A DNA stretch of 64,000 nucleotides from Phycomyces nitens (GCA_022702545.1 JAHRBC010000007.1:2170001-2234000), one strand, 5' to 3'. Shown: positions 11,474 to 23,790, counted from the first letter of the stretch. The notes: generated by a model not told the origin, from the letters alone. Numbers and translations: made by a program.

Positions 11474-12688
11474 TGATTTCGCTCATTATTTCTATTAAAC
11501 ATAAATTTTAACGTAGTGTATATTTCTTAAAAACTTATTCGACTATGATTATAGCTGCTTTATTTTTAAATACCAATATTCTTTATAGTGTTTATCAAAG
11601 ATTTTTTTGTAATGTTTATTGAGTGATTATATGCCCAATGTTTAGCAAAGATGAAGTCTATTGAGATATGTTGTGTAGTATCAAAAGATATGTGGTGTCA
11701 CTAAACCACAAAACAAAAAACCAAAAAAAAAATGTTAACTAGTTTCGCAAATATTTTTCAATGAATTTTATGATCAAAATGAAATACGTATTGCACCTCA
11801 CATTTATATTTGGGGTATATAAAATGGTTAGTACAGTGTATAATAATAATTTTGTATATTATACTCGGTCCATACTAGATATTTTCATTGTAACTATGGC
11901 GAAAAAACCAAAGGCTTTGTCCATTTTTTCCAACGGCTTTATCTAAAAAAAAAACTAATATTTGCGAATATTGCGATGTGTTCAGATCCCGTAGACAAAT
12001 TAAATACATTTATTGGTTGATGAGTAAGCATCTTGTGGCTTAAACTGAACTTAGAATCATATATTCATCATTTTATGTGATTTATGTATAAAAAATAATA
12101 ATCCATGCAAATTTGACATTTTCTGAAAACTTTGCTAATGAACAGAATGACATTGAGGTTATTTAGTTTTATAAAAGTTTACATGGCTATTGATATATTC
12201 TTTTTAAATAAGATACCTGTTTTTATATTTTATTTTGATTCTTGTTTTAAAATGCCTTTCTTGTATTTCATTGCAATATGTTCAAGAGATTTTTCATCAA
12301 ATGTATAAAAAATAAAAAATAAATATATAAAAGTAGTCAAATAAATTAGCTATTCAAATAGATATATCTACAAAAAAGCTATTTTAAAAGTTTCATAAAA
12401 AATTAATGAGAAAAAAGTGATTCTACAACCAAATACATTTTATTTTTTCATTGAAAAAATCCAAATTCTTCACATATTATATTTATTTTCTCATAATTGA
12501 GTGATTAGAATCAAATGAATTTTTTATACACTTTAATATGTTATGGCTATCTATGCTTAGAATTATGTTAACATATCTCTTTAAATGATTGAATAATCAC
12601 TTGAATACTCGATATATCGCATATCTCAAAGAGATTTTGATCGATCAATGTAACATAAATCTCAATTTATGAGCTGTAATTTGTTGAT
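11474..12688. other. AT-rich spacer, no gene seen
   Basis: Very AT-rich stretch between the foldback element and the first MULE copy. Nothing is recognisable beyond homopolymer runs. Confidence 0.5.
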
Positions 12689-15262
12689 TGTGTTTGTAAT
12701 TAGCAAAGGATTCCCGCGAATACTCTTCATGCAAAAGCAGTACAGAGAATTATTGAACTTGTGAGCGATGTACTGGATTAATACAAAGAAACAAATTGAT
12801 ATAATTGATATATTCAATGTAAATCTAGTTAATAAAGTGAAGGATATGTATGATATTAATAATAAAAAATAATAAAAAAAAATAAGAGAGATAAATATAA
12901 AATGAATAATTGATATCAGTAAGATCAACAATTTCATCTGGATATGGAGCAAGAGAAAGTATTGCAATTCTGCGATCATGCTTGTTGAAATTCTTTTAGT
13001 CTATTTCAATAACTATCAAAGTTACCCGGAATGTTATTCCGCTGGCACCCAAGATAGAACAGTGAAGATATTGTCGGCCATTTTTTAGAGGTGTTTCTAG
13101 ATAGACTGACAGTTTTCCAGTGGTTATTGTTAACATGATTCAGGAGAGATTTTGTGGTTGCGTGGTTATTTTTTGGAATGACAAAAGGCAGGAAAGAGGC
13201 GGAATGAATTGATGGGTTGTCTGAATAGACACATACTGGTTTTTGGTAATTATCCGCAGCTAGTTGAGCACAGGCAGGTGTGTTAAACCACATACTGGCA
13301 TCTAAGCATGCTGGGATTAATGTACTGTTGTCGCTATTGTTGCTGTCAATATCAGAACCGTGTCTTGTAATTTCCTTTAGTTGTTTGACATGCGTGCCAA
13401 AGATACTGAAATAAACCACGCTGTGCTGAGGAAGGGCAGCAAACATGCCCATTTTTACAAGTGGGAACTTGTTTCGACCCTTGTAGATCAAGGGTGCCAG
13501 CACACGAAATCCACACCATCCATCAGAAATTGGGTTAAACCCACCCTTGATATCAGCTGATATATCTTTCAAGACAGGAAAGGTTGGCTCATACTTGGCC
13601 CTTTTGCGAACAGATGTCCGATGGTCGTATTCGTACTCATCTTGAACTGTGGCAGGTCTCTTGAACCCTTTTTTTAATGCAGCATCGACTAAATATATGG
13701 TTATTAATCAATATTGTTTTTGGCAGTAAATTATCCTTGAAAATAAAGACAATTCTTACCTGGGTCGAGAGGCTCTTGTTTGATTTTTGTTAATATTTTG
13801 TGTGTGTGTTTTCTTCACATTTGTAGCTGTTGCATCTTTTCGAGCCATTTTCCTGGCTTCCAGCTTAGCCATAGCCTTAAGACCAGCCTATAATTTTTGA
13901 AAGCTATTAATATCATCTCTTATATCAATATATATATATATACCTTACCCACCCTGAAAGAATACTTGTCTTTCTCCAGATTGCACGGCCAAAGTCCTTT
14001 GGCAAGTACTTTGGGCGAATGCTGCCCTTACGTCTTCCAAAAAAAATTATATTCTCTGGGGTCTGAAGTCTTATAGCGGGATGCCCATTTTTACCATCAA
14101 GCCCAACTGTAGCTCCACTTGGGATATTAATAAGGTCGCCAACTTGTTGGCTGTCCTCACAAGAGTGAAAGAGAGTTTCTAGCCTGATAATTTCGTTCAT
14201 CTACTCCTCTGGCTCCTCAAAAGACATTGAGTTTGTTGGGATGATGTTTCCCGGACCTTCTCTTTCAACAGGGTCGATGATCCACCTTGCTGTAATGTCC
14301 GTAATCTAGATACTCCTTCCATTGGGCAATGCATGGTGACAAGGCAAGCCATACTCCAATCTGCATTTGCAAAGACAATTTTGGTCATTGCCGCCTTTCA
14401 AACGAAGCTCCTGATCAAGAACAAGTAAGGCTCGCTTGGAGACCTTCTTGAATATGTTTCCAAGTAGCTTATTCCGGGCAACAAACATATCGACAGTTTT
14501 CGATTCTCTGATCTTGATGACACTAAAATCTCTTTCGAGCCTGTTGACATATATGGCTACACCATCGAAAGCTAGCCCCAAAAAAAAGATGACAGAGATT
14601 CCTCTTTTCAAAGCTTGGTGGGTACTTTCTACTCTTTGGGTTGTTTTACACTCAAAATCCATTTGCTTGTATGTCAAATATCCTGCCCACTTCTCTCGGC
14701 AATTGACCCATCTGCTGGTAAAATACACAGAAGGGGAAACTTTCTATTTCTAATCCTCTACATCCAAACCGGCAGAAACAGCATTGTACTTTGTGAGGGC
14801 CACATCAAACTCCTCCTTCTCTGTGCTATGAACCATACGACTGACATACTCCATAAACACCTACTTCTCGGTCACAGACTTCAGTTTTCCAGAAAAGGCT
14901 TTCTCAACACTATTTAGCATGTGCCAGTAGCACAAGATTTTGACATTATCTGGGAAGACAATGTTAAGGGCATTCATTAATGCACCACACTTGTCTGTCC
15001 CAAACAAGGTATTGAATGTCATGTCTCTGAAAATGAGCCTTTTCAACTGTTCAAGAAACCAAAGGTAGCTGCCTTGTTGCTCGTTGGACACCCAGGCAAA
15101 GGCAATTGGAAACGAATTGAGTGTTTCTCCTCCAAAGTTGTGCACACCTTCTACACAGACTAGAGGCATCTCCAGATCGCTTGTCGAGTAGGTAGCATCC
15201 ACTGCCATAACCTCTGGGAAACGACGGGCTCTTTCCAACATCTTTGGATGACTGAAAATTGA
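12689..15262 (-). pseudogene. MULE-OTU transposase copy A, 5'-truncated relic
   Basis: Reads on the minus strand from ~15262 to the stop at 13006. The order is a MULE DDE core (AVDATYSTSD...; LFGTDKCGALMNA; CYWHMLNSVEKAF), then TTQRVESTHQALK, a SWIM zinc finger (CKCRLEYGLPCHH) and a Lys-rich linker interrupted by two GT-AG introns. The C-terminal OTU-like cysteine-protease domain has DGWCGFR nucleophile, PVCVYSD strand and NNHWKTV histidine motifs. The N-terminal part present in copy B is missing: similarity stops abruptly at ~15258. Five in-frame TAG codons occur at 14861, 14750, 14744, 14306 and 14201 (plus-strand left ends). All are shared with copy B and all would be CAG if reverted by one C-to-T change. 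Copy A keeps the correct lengths of three homopolymers that are shortened in copy B. Confidence 0.8.
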
Positions 15263-15379
15263 GGTATATGGTTTTTTTAGTATCTTGTAAGGGAAATAAG
15301 AATACTGTGAGAGTGTTATTTATTGAAGAAACAATATTATGATTGCTTATATACTATTATTCAAATTCCCTTGTAATTA

Positions 15380-15562
15380 GAGTCCCCGTCGTGTAATGGT
15401 TGGTTATCACTGTAGCAGTGTGAAGTGTACGTGTGCCTCGTGTGTAACTGTTCCTGAGATGTTAACTTTCCAGGGTCGTTAGCAAAGAGGAACCAGATAT
15501 TGGTTGTGGAGTCTGTATTTCACTAAACTGTGGTGTGTATACCACATAGAGCATCTTAATTG
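15380..15562 (+). repeat. SINE-like repeat with tRNA-like head, copy 1
   Basis: Begins with a sequence resembling the D-arm half of a tRNA and its pol III A box (GTGTAATGGTTGGTTATCAC). A ~150-nt body follows containing GTGTGCCTCGTG, GAGATGTTAACTTTCCAGGG and a terminal hairpin GTGGTGTGTATACCAC. The same arrangement recurs in opposite orientation at 54165-54335, with matching blocks in the same order. This defines a dispersed family, best explained as a short tRNA-derived retroposon. No B box is evident, so the promoter may be incomplete. Confidence 0.5.
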
Positions 15563-16330
15563 AAGCGTCGTTTATAAGAGCCGAAGTGTCAGTTATACAG
15601 CGAATGTCGGGTTCATATTATTTTTTTATTTAAAAGATGCTAACACATCCATATATCTCACTGTAATAATACAAAAGCAGTAAATATATATCAAACATCA
15701 TATATCACCTGTACTTTCAATTAACAAAGAACATCACTTATAAATATTTATATAGATCATTCTATGATCATTCGCTATGCATGCTGTTCAATGACAATGC
15801 TAATATTATTGTGTTTGTAAAGGTTATCATAGCCAATATGCTACAGAAAAAGGCAAAAGTTCTTTGACTATGATTTCGACATTAGATTAGCACATCATGG
15901 CAATGACAAGATGCATTGAAATGGCATGTCAAGACCATTTGACATGAAATCTCTAAAGCTTGTATATAAATTTTACTGGAATATATATATATATTGTAGT
16001 AGTAACCCTGACGTAAATATTGTATGTCTTGCCTTCATGTAATTTTAAAGATATTTCATTCCTGAATAAAAAGCGCACAGGCCACTTCAGAGTAACGTAC
16101 AGAAACTAATCGCCGTTCAAAGAAGTACTACTGTCTTTAAAGATATTCCCACACCGATGAACACCATTCAAACTGATACTACGATTTAAAAGTTCTTTAC
16201 TTGTTTACTTGTTTCTATTGAAAAAGAAGTAGTCTTAACATTAGCTCAGTCAGACTTATTTACATACAAATATGCGCTTCCATATATGGAGGAGCAATAC
16301 ATTCCCACACTTTGATGACTTCATCACCTG
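15563..16330. other. AT-rich spacer, no gene seen
   Basis: No reading frame or repeat with support. It ends at a pyrimidine-rich tract (~16375-16405) that marks the start of the repeat-associated region described next. Confidence 0.45.
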
Positions 16331-16374
16331 AAAAAATTTCTATATCTTAGCGCACTGGGGGCAAGGTTTTGCTT

Positions 16375-16437
16375 TTTTCCCTTTCCCTCTCTCTTTCCAT
16401 TTCATCGCCGCAAACCAATATTTGGATCCAGGTAAGT
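16375..16437 (+). promoter_or_regulatory. Pyrimidine-rich tract followed by strong splice donor; possible 5' end of a transcript
   Basis: A C/T-rich block (TTTCCCTTTCCCTCTCTC) is followed ~40 nt later by GGATCCAG|GTAAGTAC, an ideal donor at 16432. This is the usual layout of a fungal transcription start followed by a short first exon. No protein starts here convincingly. The downstream sequence grades into the intron-module satellite on the same strand, so it may begin a non-coding spliced transcript. Inference only. Confidence 0.3.
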
Positions 16438-16849
16438 ACAAATATCTTTACATCTCCTCTTCATCCATATTCCATCTCATACTACACGCCCTTTATAACC
16501 ATAAAGACGCGTTATTGATGATGGATGGATGTTTTTCACGTTTGGATCATTGTATTTTTGCCACAAAAACTCACATTTTTTTTACTAGTTTCTTGTCTCT
16601 ACACGCGCCTATTAATCAGAAAGTCAAGTACATGGGTCCACTTTACATCTGCCACTGTCTGAGCAAGTCCAAATGGTCTTATAGTCATGTTCCGAAGGTC
16701 CGCTTTGTGCTCAACAGCCATCCACCAATGGTCATTCTACAAGGAGCGTTTCAAAAAGTTGAAACATTTTCAAGGCCATGTCAAGATGAGAATTGCAAGT
16801 CAATGCCATTAGATTGCAAGTCAAGATGAGAAGTGACCCCATTCCTTTT

Positions 16850-17640
16850 CAATAAAAGCTTTCAATGCAAAGAAGCCAACTGCTCTTTCTACTGGTGGTT
16901 CGCTGACTCCAACATGAGTATGTCAAAGTCTTGATGTCAGACAGTTGGGCTTGATGAAAGATAGTTCTGACTCTTATGTGGGCAAATGTCCACTTTAAGA
17001 CTCCAGAGCCTTTTTTCAATAGCTCGTTCTATGGCATCAATAAGACGTAGGCAAACTTTTGACAGCAGCTACCAGCCTTGATGAAGACCGTTTTCCGCGG
17101 CCATTCCCCTGGACCTAGCATGGAAACACCACAGTCTTGACATCGGAAAGCTCAGCTTGATGAAATATGGTTCCAACTCTTTAGCTGGTAAAATTCCACT
17201 AAAGGGCGCAGACCCATTTTTCAGTTGCTAGTCTTTTGGTACCAAGACAACAACGGCGGCTATCCTTGTTGATAACCTTTTCTGATTCTTTCGAGGACAA
17301 ACACCAATTACGAAGAGTCTGAAATGGTTTTCAGCCGCACATGTTATGGTGCCAACATGAAAGTCCAGCATTATTAATACCAGACGGCTAGAGTTGATCA
17401 ATATGACTTAAGGCTCTTTGACATATATATATATATAAAAGATGCCGAACAGTTGTTGAACCACTAGTAATCCAGGGACAGCATCTGAATACCAATACCT
17501 TCCCTTCAAGCCACCGGGGTTCATCATGAAACAATCGCGATTCTTTGAGGACAAGCGTCCAATATAAAGATGCCAGTTCATTTCTGAGGATAAAGATGTT
17601 GGCCTGCCAGTAGAGACCATGTGGTGTAAGTTTTCAGGTT
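16850..17640 (+). repeat. Diverged tandem repeat of ~205-255 bp units upstream of the satellite
   Basis: Three to four weakly conserved units. CTTGATGTCAGACAGTTGGG at ~16931 matches CTTGACATCGGAAAGCTCAG at ~17136. TTGGTACC/CCAACATGA blocks recur near 17230 and 17350. TTCTTTCGAGGACAAACACCAA (~17287) matches TTCTTTGAGGACAAGCGTCCAA (~17540). Units are far more decayed than those of the satellite that follows. Confidence 0.5.
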
Positions 17641-20600
17641 GGTGGTAGACATCGACGCAAATACATGTATGTTAAGACTAAATTTTTTCTTGTCTACATT
17701 TGTAGGTTAAGTGACCAGTCTTCATCCGCATGTCAAGGCCTAGTCAGACAATCCGGATGGTTCAAGTCGGGGATGGTGGAGGGTTGCAGCTAAGTATAAA
17801 TGTGATGCTATTAAGTTGTTTTGTCTTCTAGCTCTAGATCCATTGCCAGTTTCCACCGGCATGTCCAGTCCTATTCAGTCGTTCTAGCTGGTTGGGAAGA
17901 ATCGGGGATGGTGGTGGGCTCAAAGGTAGGTGGAAAGTAGATTAGAAATTGTAGTGTAGATGTTGTTTAGACTAGCCGTCAGAGTAGAGTAGAAAGGTAA
18001 GTCTATCCCAGTCAAACTTTGACCACATCGCTAACAATGCCTCCACTCTATATAGTAGCGTAGCCGTCCGAGTAGATTAGCTGTCCGAGTAGTTTAGCAG
18101 GTAAGTCTATCCCAATCACACTTGAAAAGCACTGCTAACAATGGCTCCACTCTATATAGTAGCGTAGTCTGTCCCGTAGTTTACCCGTCCGAGTAGATTA
18201 GCAGGTAAGTAAATTGAATGCGATCAAGGACACATTGCTAACTTGGATTTCAGTTTAGTGTAGCTTTGTTCCGGTTGGGAAGAATCGGGGATGGTGGTGG
18301 GCTCCAAGGTAGGTGGAAAATAGATTAGAAATTGTAGTTTAGATATTGTTTAGAGTAGCCGTCCGAGTAGAGTAGAAAGGTAAGTCTATCTCAATCAAAC
18401 TTTGACCGCATTGCTAACAATGCCTCCACTCTATATAGTAGCGTAGCCGTCCGAGTAGATTAGCTGTCCGAGTAGTTTAGCAGGTAAGTCTATCCCAATC
18501 AACCTTGAAAAGCACTGCTAACAATGGCTCCACTCTATTATAGTAGTGTAGACCGTCCGAGTAGTTTAGCCATCCGAGTAGATTAGCAGGTAAGTGAATT
18601 GAATGCGATCAAGGACACACTGCTAACAAGGATTTCAGTTTAGTGTAGCTTTGTTCCGGTTGGGAAGAATCGGGGATGGTGGTGGGCTCCAAGGTAGGTG
18701 GAAAGTAGATTAGAAATTGTAGTTTAGATATTGTTTAGAGTAGCCGTCCGAGTAGAGTAAAAAGGTGAGTCTATCTCAATCAAACTTTGACCGCATTGCT
18801 AACAATGCCTCCACTCTATATAGTAGCATAGCCGTCCGAGTAGATTAGCTGTCCGAGTAGTTTAGCATGTAAGTCTATCCCAATCAAACTTGACAAACAT
18901 TACTAACAATGACTCCACTATATTATAGTAGCGTAGCCTGTCCCGTAGTTTAGCCGTCCGAGTAGATTAGCAGGTAAGTGAATTGAATGCGATCGAGAAC
19001 ACACTGCTAACAAGGATTTCAGTTTAGTGTAGCTTTGTTCCGGTTGGGAAGAATCGGGGATGGTGGTGGGCTCCAAGGTAGGTGGAAAATAGATTAGAAA
19101 TTGTAGTTTAGATATTGTTTAGTGTAGCCGTCCGAGTAGAGTAGAAAGGTAAGTCTATCTCAATCAAACTTTGACCGCATTGCTAACAATGCCTCCACTC
19201 TATATAGTAGCATAGCCGTCCGAGTAGATTAGCTGTCCGAGTAGTTTAGCAGGTAAGTCTATCCCAATCACGCTTGAAAAGCACTGCTAACAATGGCTCC
19301 ACTCTATATAGTAGCGTAGCCTGTCCCGTAGTTTAGCCATCCGAGTAGATTAGCAGGTAAGTAAATTGAATGCGATCAAGGACACACTGCTAACTAGGAT
19401 TTCAGTTTAGTGTAGCTTTGTTCCGGTTGGGAAGAATCGGGGATGGTGGTGGGCTCCAAGGTAGGCGGAAAGTAGATTAGAAATTGTAGTTTAGATATTG
19501 TTTAGAGTAGCTGTCCGAGTAGAGTAGAAAGGTAAGTCTATCCCAGTCAAACTTTGACCGCATTGCTAACAATGCCTCCACTCTATATAGTAGCATAGCC
19601 GTCCGAGTAGATTAGCTGTCCGAGTAGTTTAGCATGTAAGTCTATCCCAATCAAACTTGACAAACATTACTAACAATGACTCCACTATATTATAGTAGCG
19701 TAGCCTGTCCCGTAGTTTAGCCGTCCGAGTAGATTAGCAGGTAAGTGAATTGAATGCGATCGAGAACACACTGCTAACTTGGATTTCAGTTTAGTGTAGC
19801 TTTGTTCCGGTTGGGAAGAATCGGGGATGGTGGTGGGCTCCAAGGTAGGTGGAAAATAGATTAGAAATTGTAGTTTAGATATTGTTTAGTGTAGCCGTCC
19901 GAGTAGAGTAGAAAGGTGAGTCTATCCCAATCAACCTTGACAGCACTGCTAACAATGACTCCACTCTATATAGTAGCATAGCCGTCCGAGTAGTTTAGCC
20001 GTCCGAGTAGATTAGCAGGTAAGTGAATTGAATACGATCAAGAACACACTGCTAACAAGGATTTCAGTTTAGTGTAGCTTTGTTCCGGTTGGGAAGAATC
20101 GGGGATGGTGGTGGGCTCCAAGGTAGGCGGAAAGTAGATTAGAAATTGTAGTTTAGATATTGTTTAGAGTAGCCGTCCGAGTAGAGTAGAAAGGTAAGTC
20201 TATCCCAGTCAAACTTTGACCGCATTGCTAACAATGCCTCCACTCTATATAGTAGCATAGCCGTCCGAGTAGATTAGCTGTCCGAGTAGTTTAGCATGTA
20301 AGTCTATCCCAATCAAACTTGACAAACATTACTAACAATGACTCCACTATATTATAGTAGCGTAGCCTGTCCCGTAGTTTAGCCGTCCGAGTAGATTAGC
20401 AGGTAAGTGAATTGAATGCGATCGAGAACACACTGCTAACTTGGATTTCAGTTTAGTGTAGCTTTGTTCCGGTTGGGAAGAATCGGGGATGGTGGTGGGC
20501 TCCAAGGTAGGTGGAAAATAGATTAGAAATTGTAGTTTAGATATTGTTTAGTGTAGCCGTCCGAGTAGAGTAGAAAGGTGAGTCTATCCCAATCAATCTT

Positions 20601-23600
20601 GACAGCACTGCTAACAATGACTCCACTCTATATAGTAGCATAGCCGTCCGAGTAGTTTAGCCGTCCGAGTAGATTAGCAGGTAAGTGAATTGAATACGAT
20701 CAAGAACACACTGCTAACAAGGATTTCAGTTTAGTGTAGCTTTGTTCCGGTTGGGAAGAATCGGGGATGGTGGTGGGCTCCAAGGTAGGTGGAAAGTAGA
20801 TTAGAAATTGTAGTTTAGATATTGTTTAGTGTAGCCGTCCGAGTAGAGTAGAAAGGTGAGTCTATCCCAATCAACCTTGACAGCACTGCTAACAATGACT
20901 CCACTCTATATAGTAGCATAGCCGTCCGAGTAGTTTAGCTGTCCGAGTAGATTAGCAGGTAAGTCTATCCCAATCAAACTTGACAAACATTATTAACAAT
21001 GACTCCACTCTATTATAGTAGTATAGACCGTCCGAGTAGTTTAGCCATCCGAGTAGATTAGCAGGTAAGTGAATTGAATGCGATCAAGGACACACTGCTA
21101 ACAAGGATTTCAGTTTAGTGTAGCTTTGTTCCGGTTGGGAAGAATCGGGGATGGTGGTGGGCTCCAAGGTAGGCGGAAAGTAGATTAGAAATTGTAGTTT
21201 AGATATTGTTTAGAGTAGCCGTCCGAGTAGAGTAGAAAGGTAAGTCTATCCCAGTCAAACTTTGACCGCATTGCTAACAATGCCTCCACTCTATATAGTA
21301 GCATAGCCGTCCGAGTAGATTAGCTGTCCGAGTAGTTTAGCAGGTAAGTCTATCCCAATCACGCTTGAAAAGCACTGCTAACAATGGCTCCACTCTATAT
21401 AGTAGCGTAGCCTGTCCCGTAGTTTAGCCATCCGAGTAGATTAGCAGGTAAGTAAATTGAATGCGATCAAGGACACACTGCTAACTAGGATTTCAGTTTA
21501 GTGTAGCTTTGTTCCGGTTGGGAAGAATCGGGGATGGTGGTGGGCTCCAAGGTAGGTGGAAAGTAGATTAGAAATTGTAGTTTAGATATTGTTTAGTGTA
21601 ACCGTCCGAGTAGAGTAGAAAGGTAAGTCTATCTCAATCAAACTTTGACCGCATTGCTAACAATGCCTCCACTCTGTATAGTAGCGTAGCCGTCCGAGTA
21701 GATTAGCTGTCCGAGTAGTTTAGCAGGTAAGTCTATCCCAATCAAACTTGAAAAGCACTGCTAACAATGGCTCCACTCTATTATAGTAGTGTAGACCGTC
21801 CGAGTAGTTTAGCCGTTCGAGTAGATTAGCAGGTAAGTGAATTGAATGCGATCGAGAACACACTGCTAACTTGGATTTCAGTTTAGTGTAGCTTTGTTCC
21901 GGTTGGGAAGAATCGGGGATGGTGGTGGGCTCCAAGGTAGGTGGAAAATAGATTAGAAATTGTAGTTTAGATATTGTTTAGTGTAGCCGTCCGAGTAGAG
22001 TAGAAAGGTGAGTCTATCCCAATCAACCTTGACAGCACTGCTAACAATGACTCCACTCTATATAGTAGCATAGCCGTCCGAGTAGTTTAGCCGTCCGAGT
22101 AGATTAGCAGGTAAGTGAATTGAATACGATCAAGAACACACTGCTAACAAGGATTTCAGTTTAGTGTAGCTTTGTTCCGGTTGGGAAGAATCGGGGATGG
22201 TGGTGGGCTCCAAGGTAGGTGGAAAATAGATTAGAAATTGTAGGTTAGATATTGTTTAGTGTAGCCGTCCGAGTAGAGTAGAAAGGTAAGTCTATCCCAG
22301 TCAAACTTTGACCGCATTGCTAACAATGCCTCCACTCTATATAGTAGCATAGCCGTCCGAGTAGATTAGCTGTCCGAGTAGATTAGCAGGTAAGTCTATC
22401 CCAATCAAACTTGACAAACATTATTAACAATGACTCCACTCTATTATAGTAGTGTAGACCGTCCGAGTAGTTTAGCCATCCGAGTAGATTAGCAGGTAAG
22501 TGAATTGAATACGATCAAGGACACACTGCTAACAAGGATTTCAGTTTAGTGTAGCTTTGTTCCGGTTGGGAAGAATCGGGGATGGTGGTGGGCTCCAAGG
22601 TAGGCGGAAAGTAGATTAGAAATTGTAGTTTAGATATTGTTTAGTGTAGCCGTCCGAGTAGAGTAGAAAGGTAAGTCTATCTCAATCAAACTTTGACCGC
22701 ATTGCTAACAATGCCTCCACTCTATATAGTAGCGTAGCCGTCCGAGTAGATTAGCTGTCCGAGTAGTTTAGCAGGTAAGTCTATCCCAATCAAACTTGAA
22801 AAGCACTGCTAACAATGGCTCCACTCTATTATAGTAGTGTAGACCGTCCGAGTAGTTTAGCCGTTCGAGTAGATTAGCAGGTAAGTGAATTGAATGCGAT
22901 CGAGAACATACTGCTAACTAGGATTTCAGTTTAGTGTAGCTTTGTTCCGGTTGGGAAGAATCGGGGATGGTGGTGGGCTCCAAGGTAGGTGGAAAATAGA
23001 TTAGAAATTGTAGTTTAGATATTGTTTAGTGTAGCCGTCCGAGTAGAGTAGAAAGGTGAGTCTATCCCAATCAACCTTGACAGCACTGCTAACAATGCCT
23101 CCACTCTATATAGTAGCATAGCCGTCCGAGTAGTTTAGCTGTCCGAGTAGATTAGCAGGTAAGTCTATCCCAATCAAACTTGACAAACATTACTAACAAT
23201 GACTCCACTCTATTATAGTAGTGTAGACCGTCCGAGTAGTTTAGCCGTCCGAGTAGATTAGCAGGTAAGTGAATTGAATGCGATCAAGGACACACTGCTA
23301 ACTAGGATTTCAGTTTAGTGTAGCTTTGTTCCGGTTGGGAAGAATCGGGGATGGTGGTGGGCTCCAAGGTGGGTGGAAAGTAGATTAGAAATTGCAGTGT
23401 AGATATTGTTTAGAAAAGCCGGCCGAGTAGATTAGCAGGTAAGTAAATTGAATGCGATCAAGAACACAATGCTAACTTGGATTTCAGTTTAGTTGTAGAT
23501 TAGTTCCGGTTGGTAAGATCGGGGATGGTGGTGGGCCTCAAGGTAAGTGGATTATAAATTATAAATTGACATTTGAATAATAGTAAGAGTGGGTTTCTGA

Positions 23601-23790
23601 TTAGAATAGAAATGTAAGTGTGTCCAAAGCAAACTTGCCTGCACTGCTAACATTGATTTCATTTTGTATACTATCAACGTTTGGTCGTATTGGAAGCAGT
23701 CCTATTTAAATAAGGCAAGTCTATCTTATTCAACCGGGTTTGCACTACTAACAATGTTTTAAGATTATATAGTAGCTTCGGTGTTCGGTT
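17641..23790 (+). repeat. Satellite array of intron-like modules (~383-bp higher-order unit)
   Basis: About sixteen copies of a unit containing GGTTGGGAAGAATCGGGGAT start near 17890, 18273, 18658, 19041, 19424, 19807, 20086, 20469, 20747, 21133, 21516, 21900, 22177, 22562, 22947 and 23330. Decayed units lie at both ends (17641-17889 and 23500-23790). The period is ~383 bp, but three units are ~278 bp. Each unit is a chain of segments that look like introns. They start GTAAGT or GTGAGT, contain GCTAAC 10-20 nt before the end, and finish TATATAG, TTATAG or TTTCAG. They are separated by 'exons' of ~26-55 nt, several made of a ~17-nt subrepeat GTCCGAGTAGWTTAGC. The ~105-bp difference between long and short units equals exactly one exon-plus-intron module. 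All frames of the spliced product contain TAG stops, so it is not protein-coding. Confidence 0.85.

Noticed and set aside
15378..15452. Functional tRNA at the SINE head
   Set aside because: Only the D-arm half resembles a tRNA. There is no anticodon arm, T arm or closing acceptor stem.
16422..16829. 135-residue frame upstream of the satellite
   Set aside because: It starts across an ideal splice donor and has no recognisable domain or convincing codon usage. The region is better explained as non-coding.
21720..21935. 71-residue frame within the satellite
   Set aside because: It occurs only because of local repeat variation. Other units have stops in the same frame.
17890..23500. CRISPR array or minisatellite-coded repeat protein
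   Set aside because: Units are too long and have no unique spacers, the organism is eukaryotic, and every frame is closed by TAG codons.
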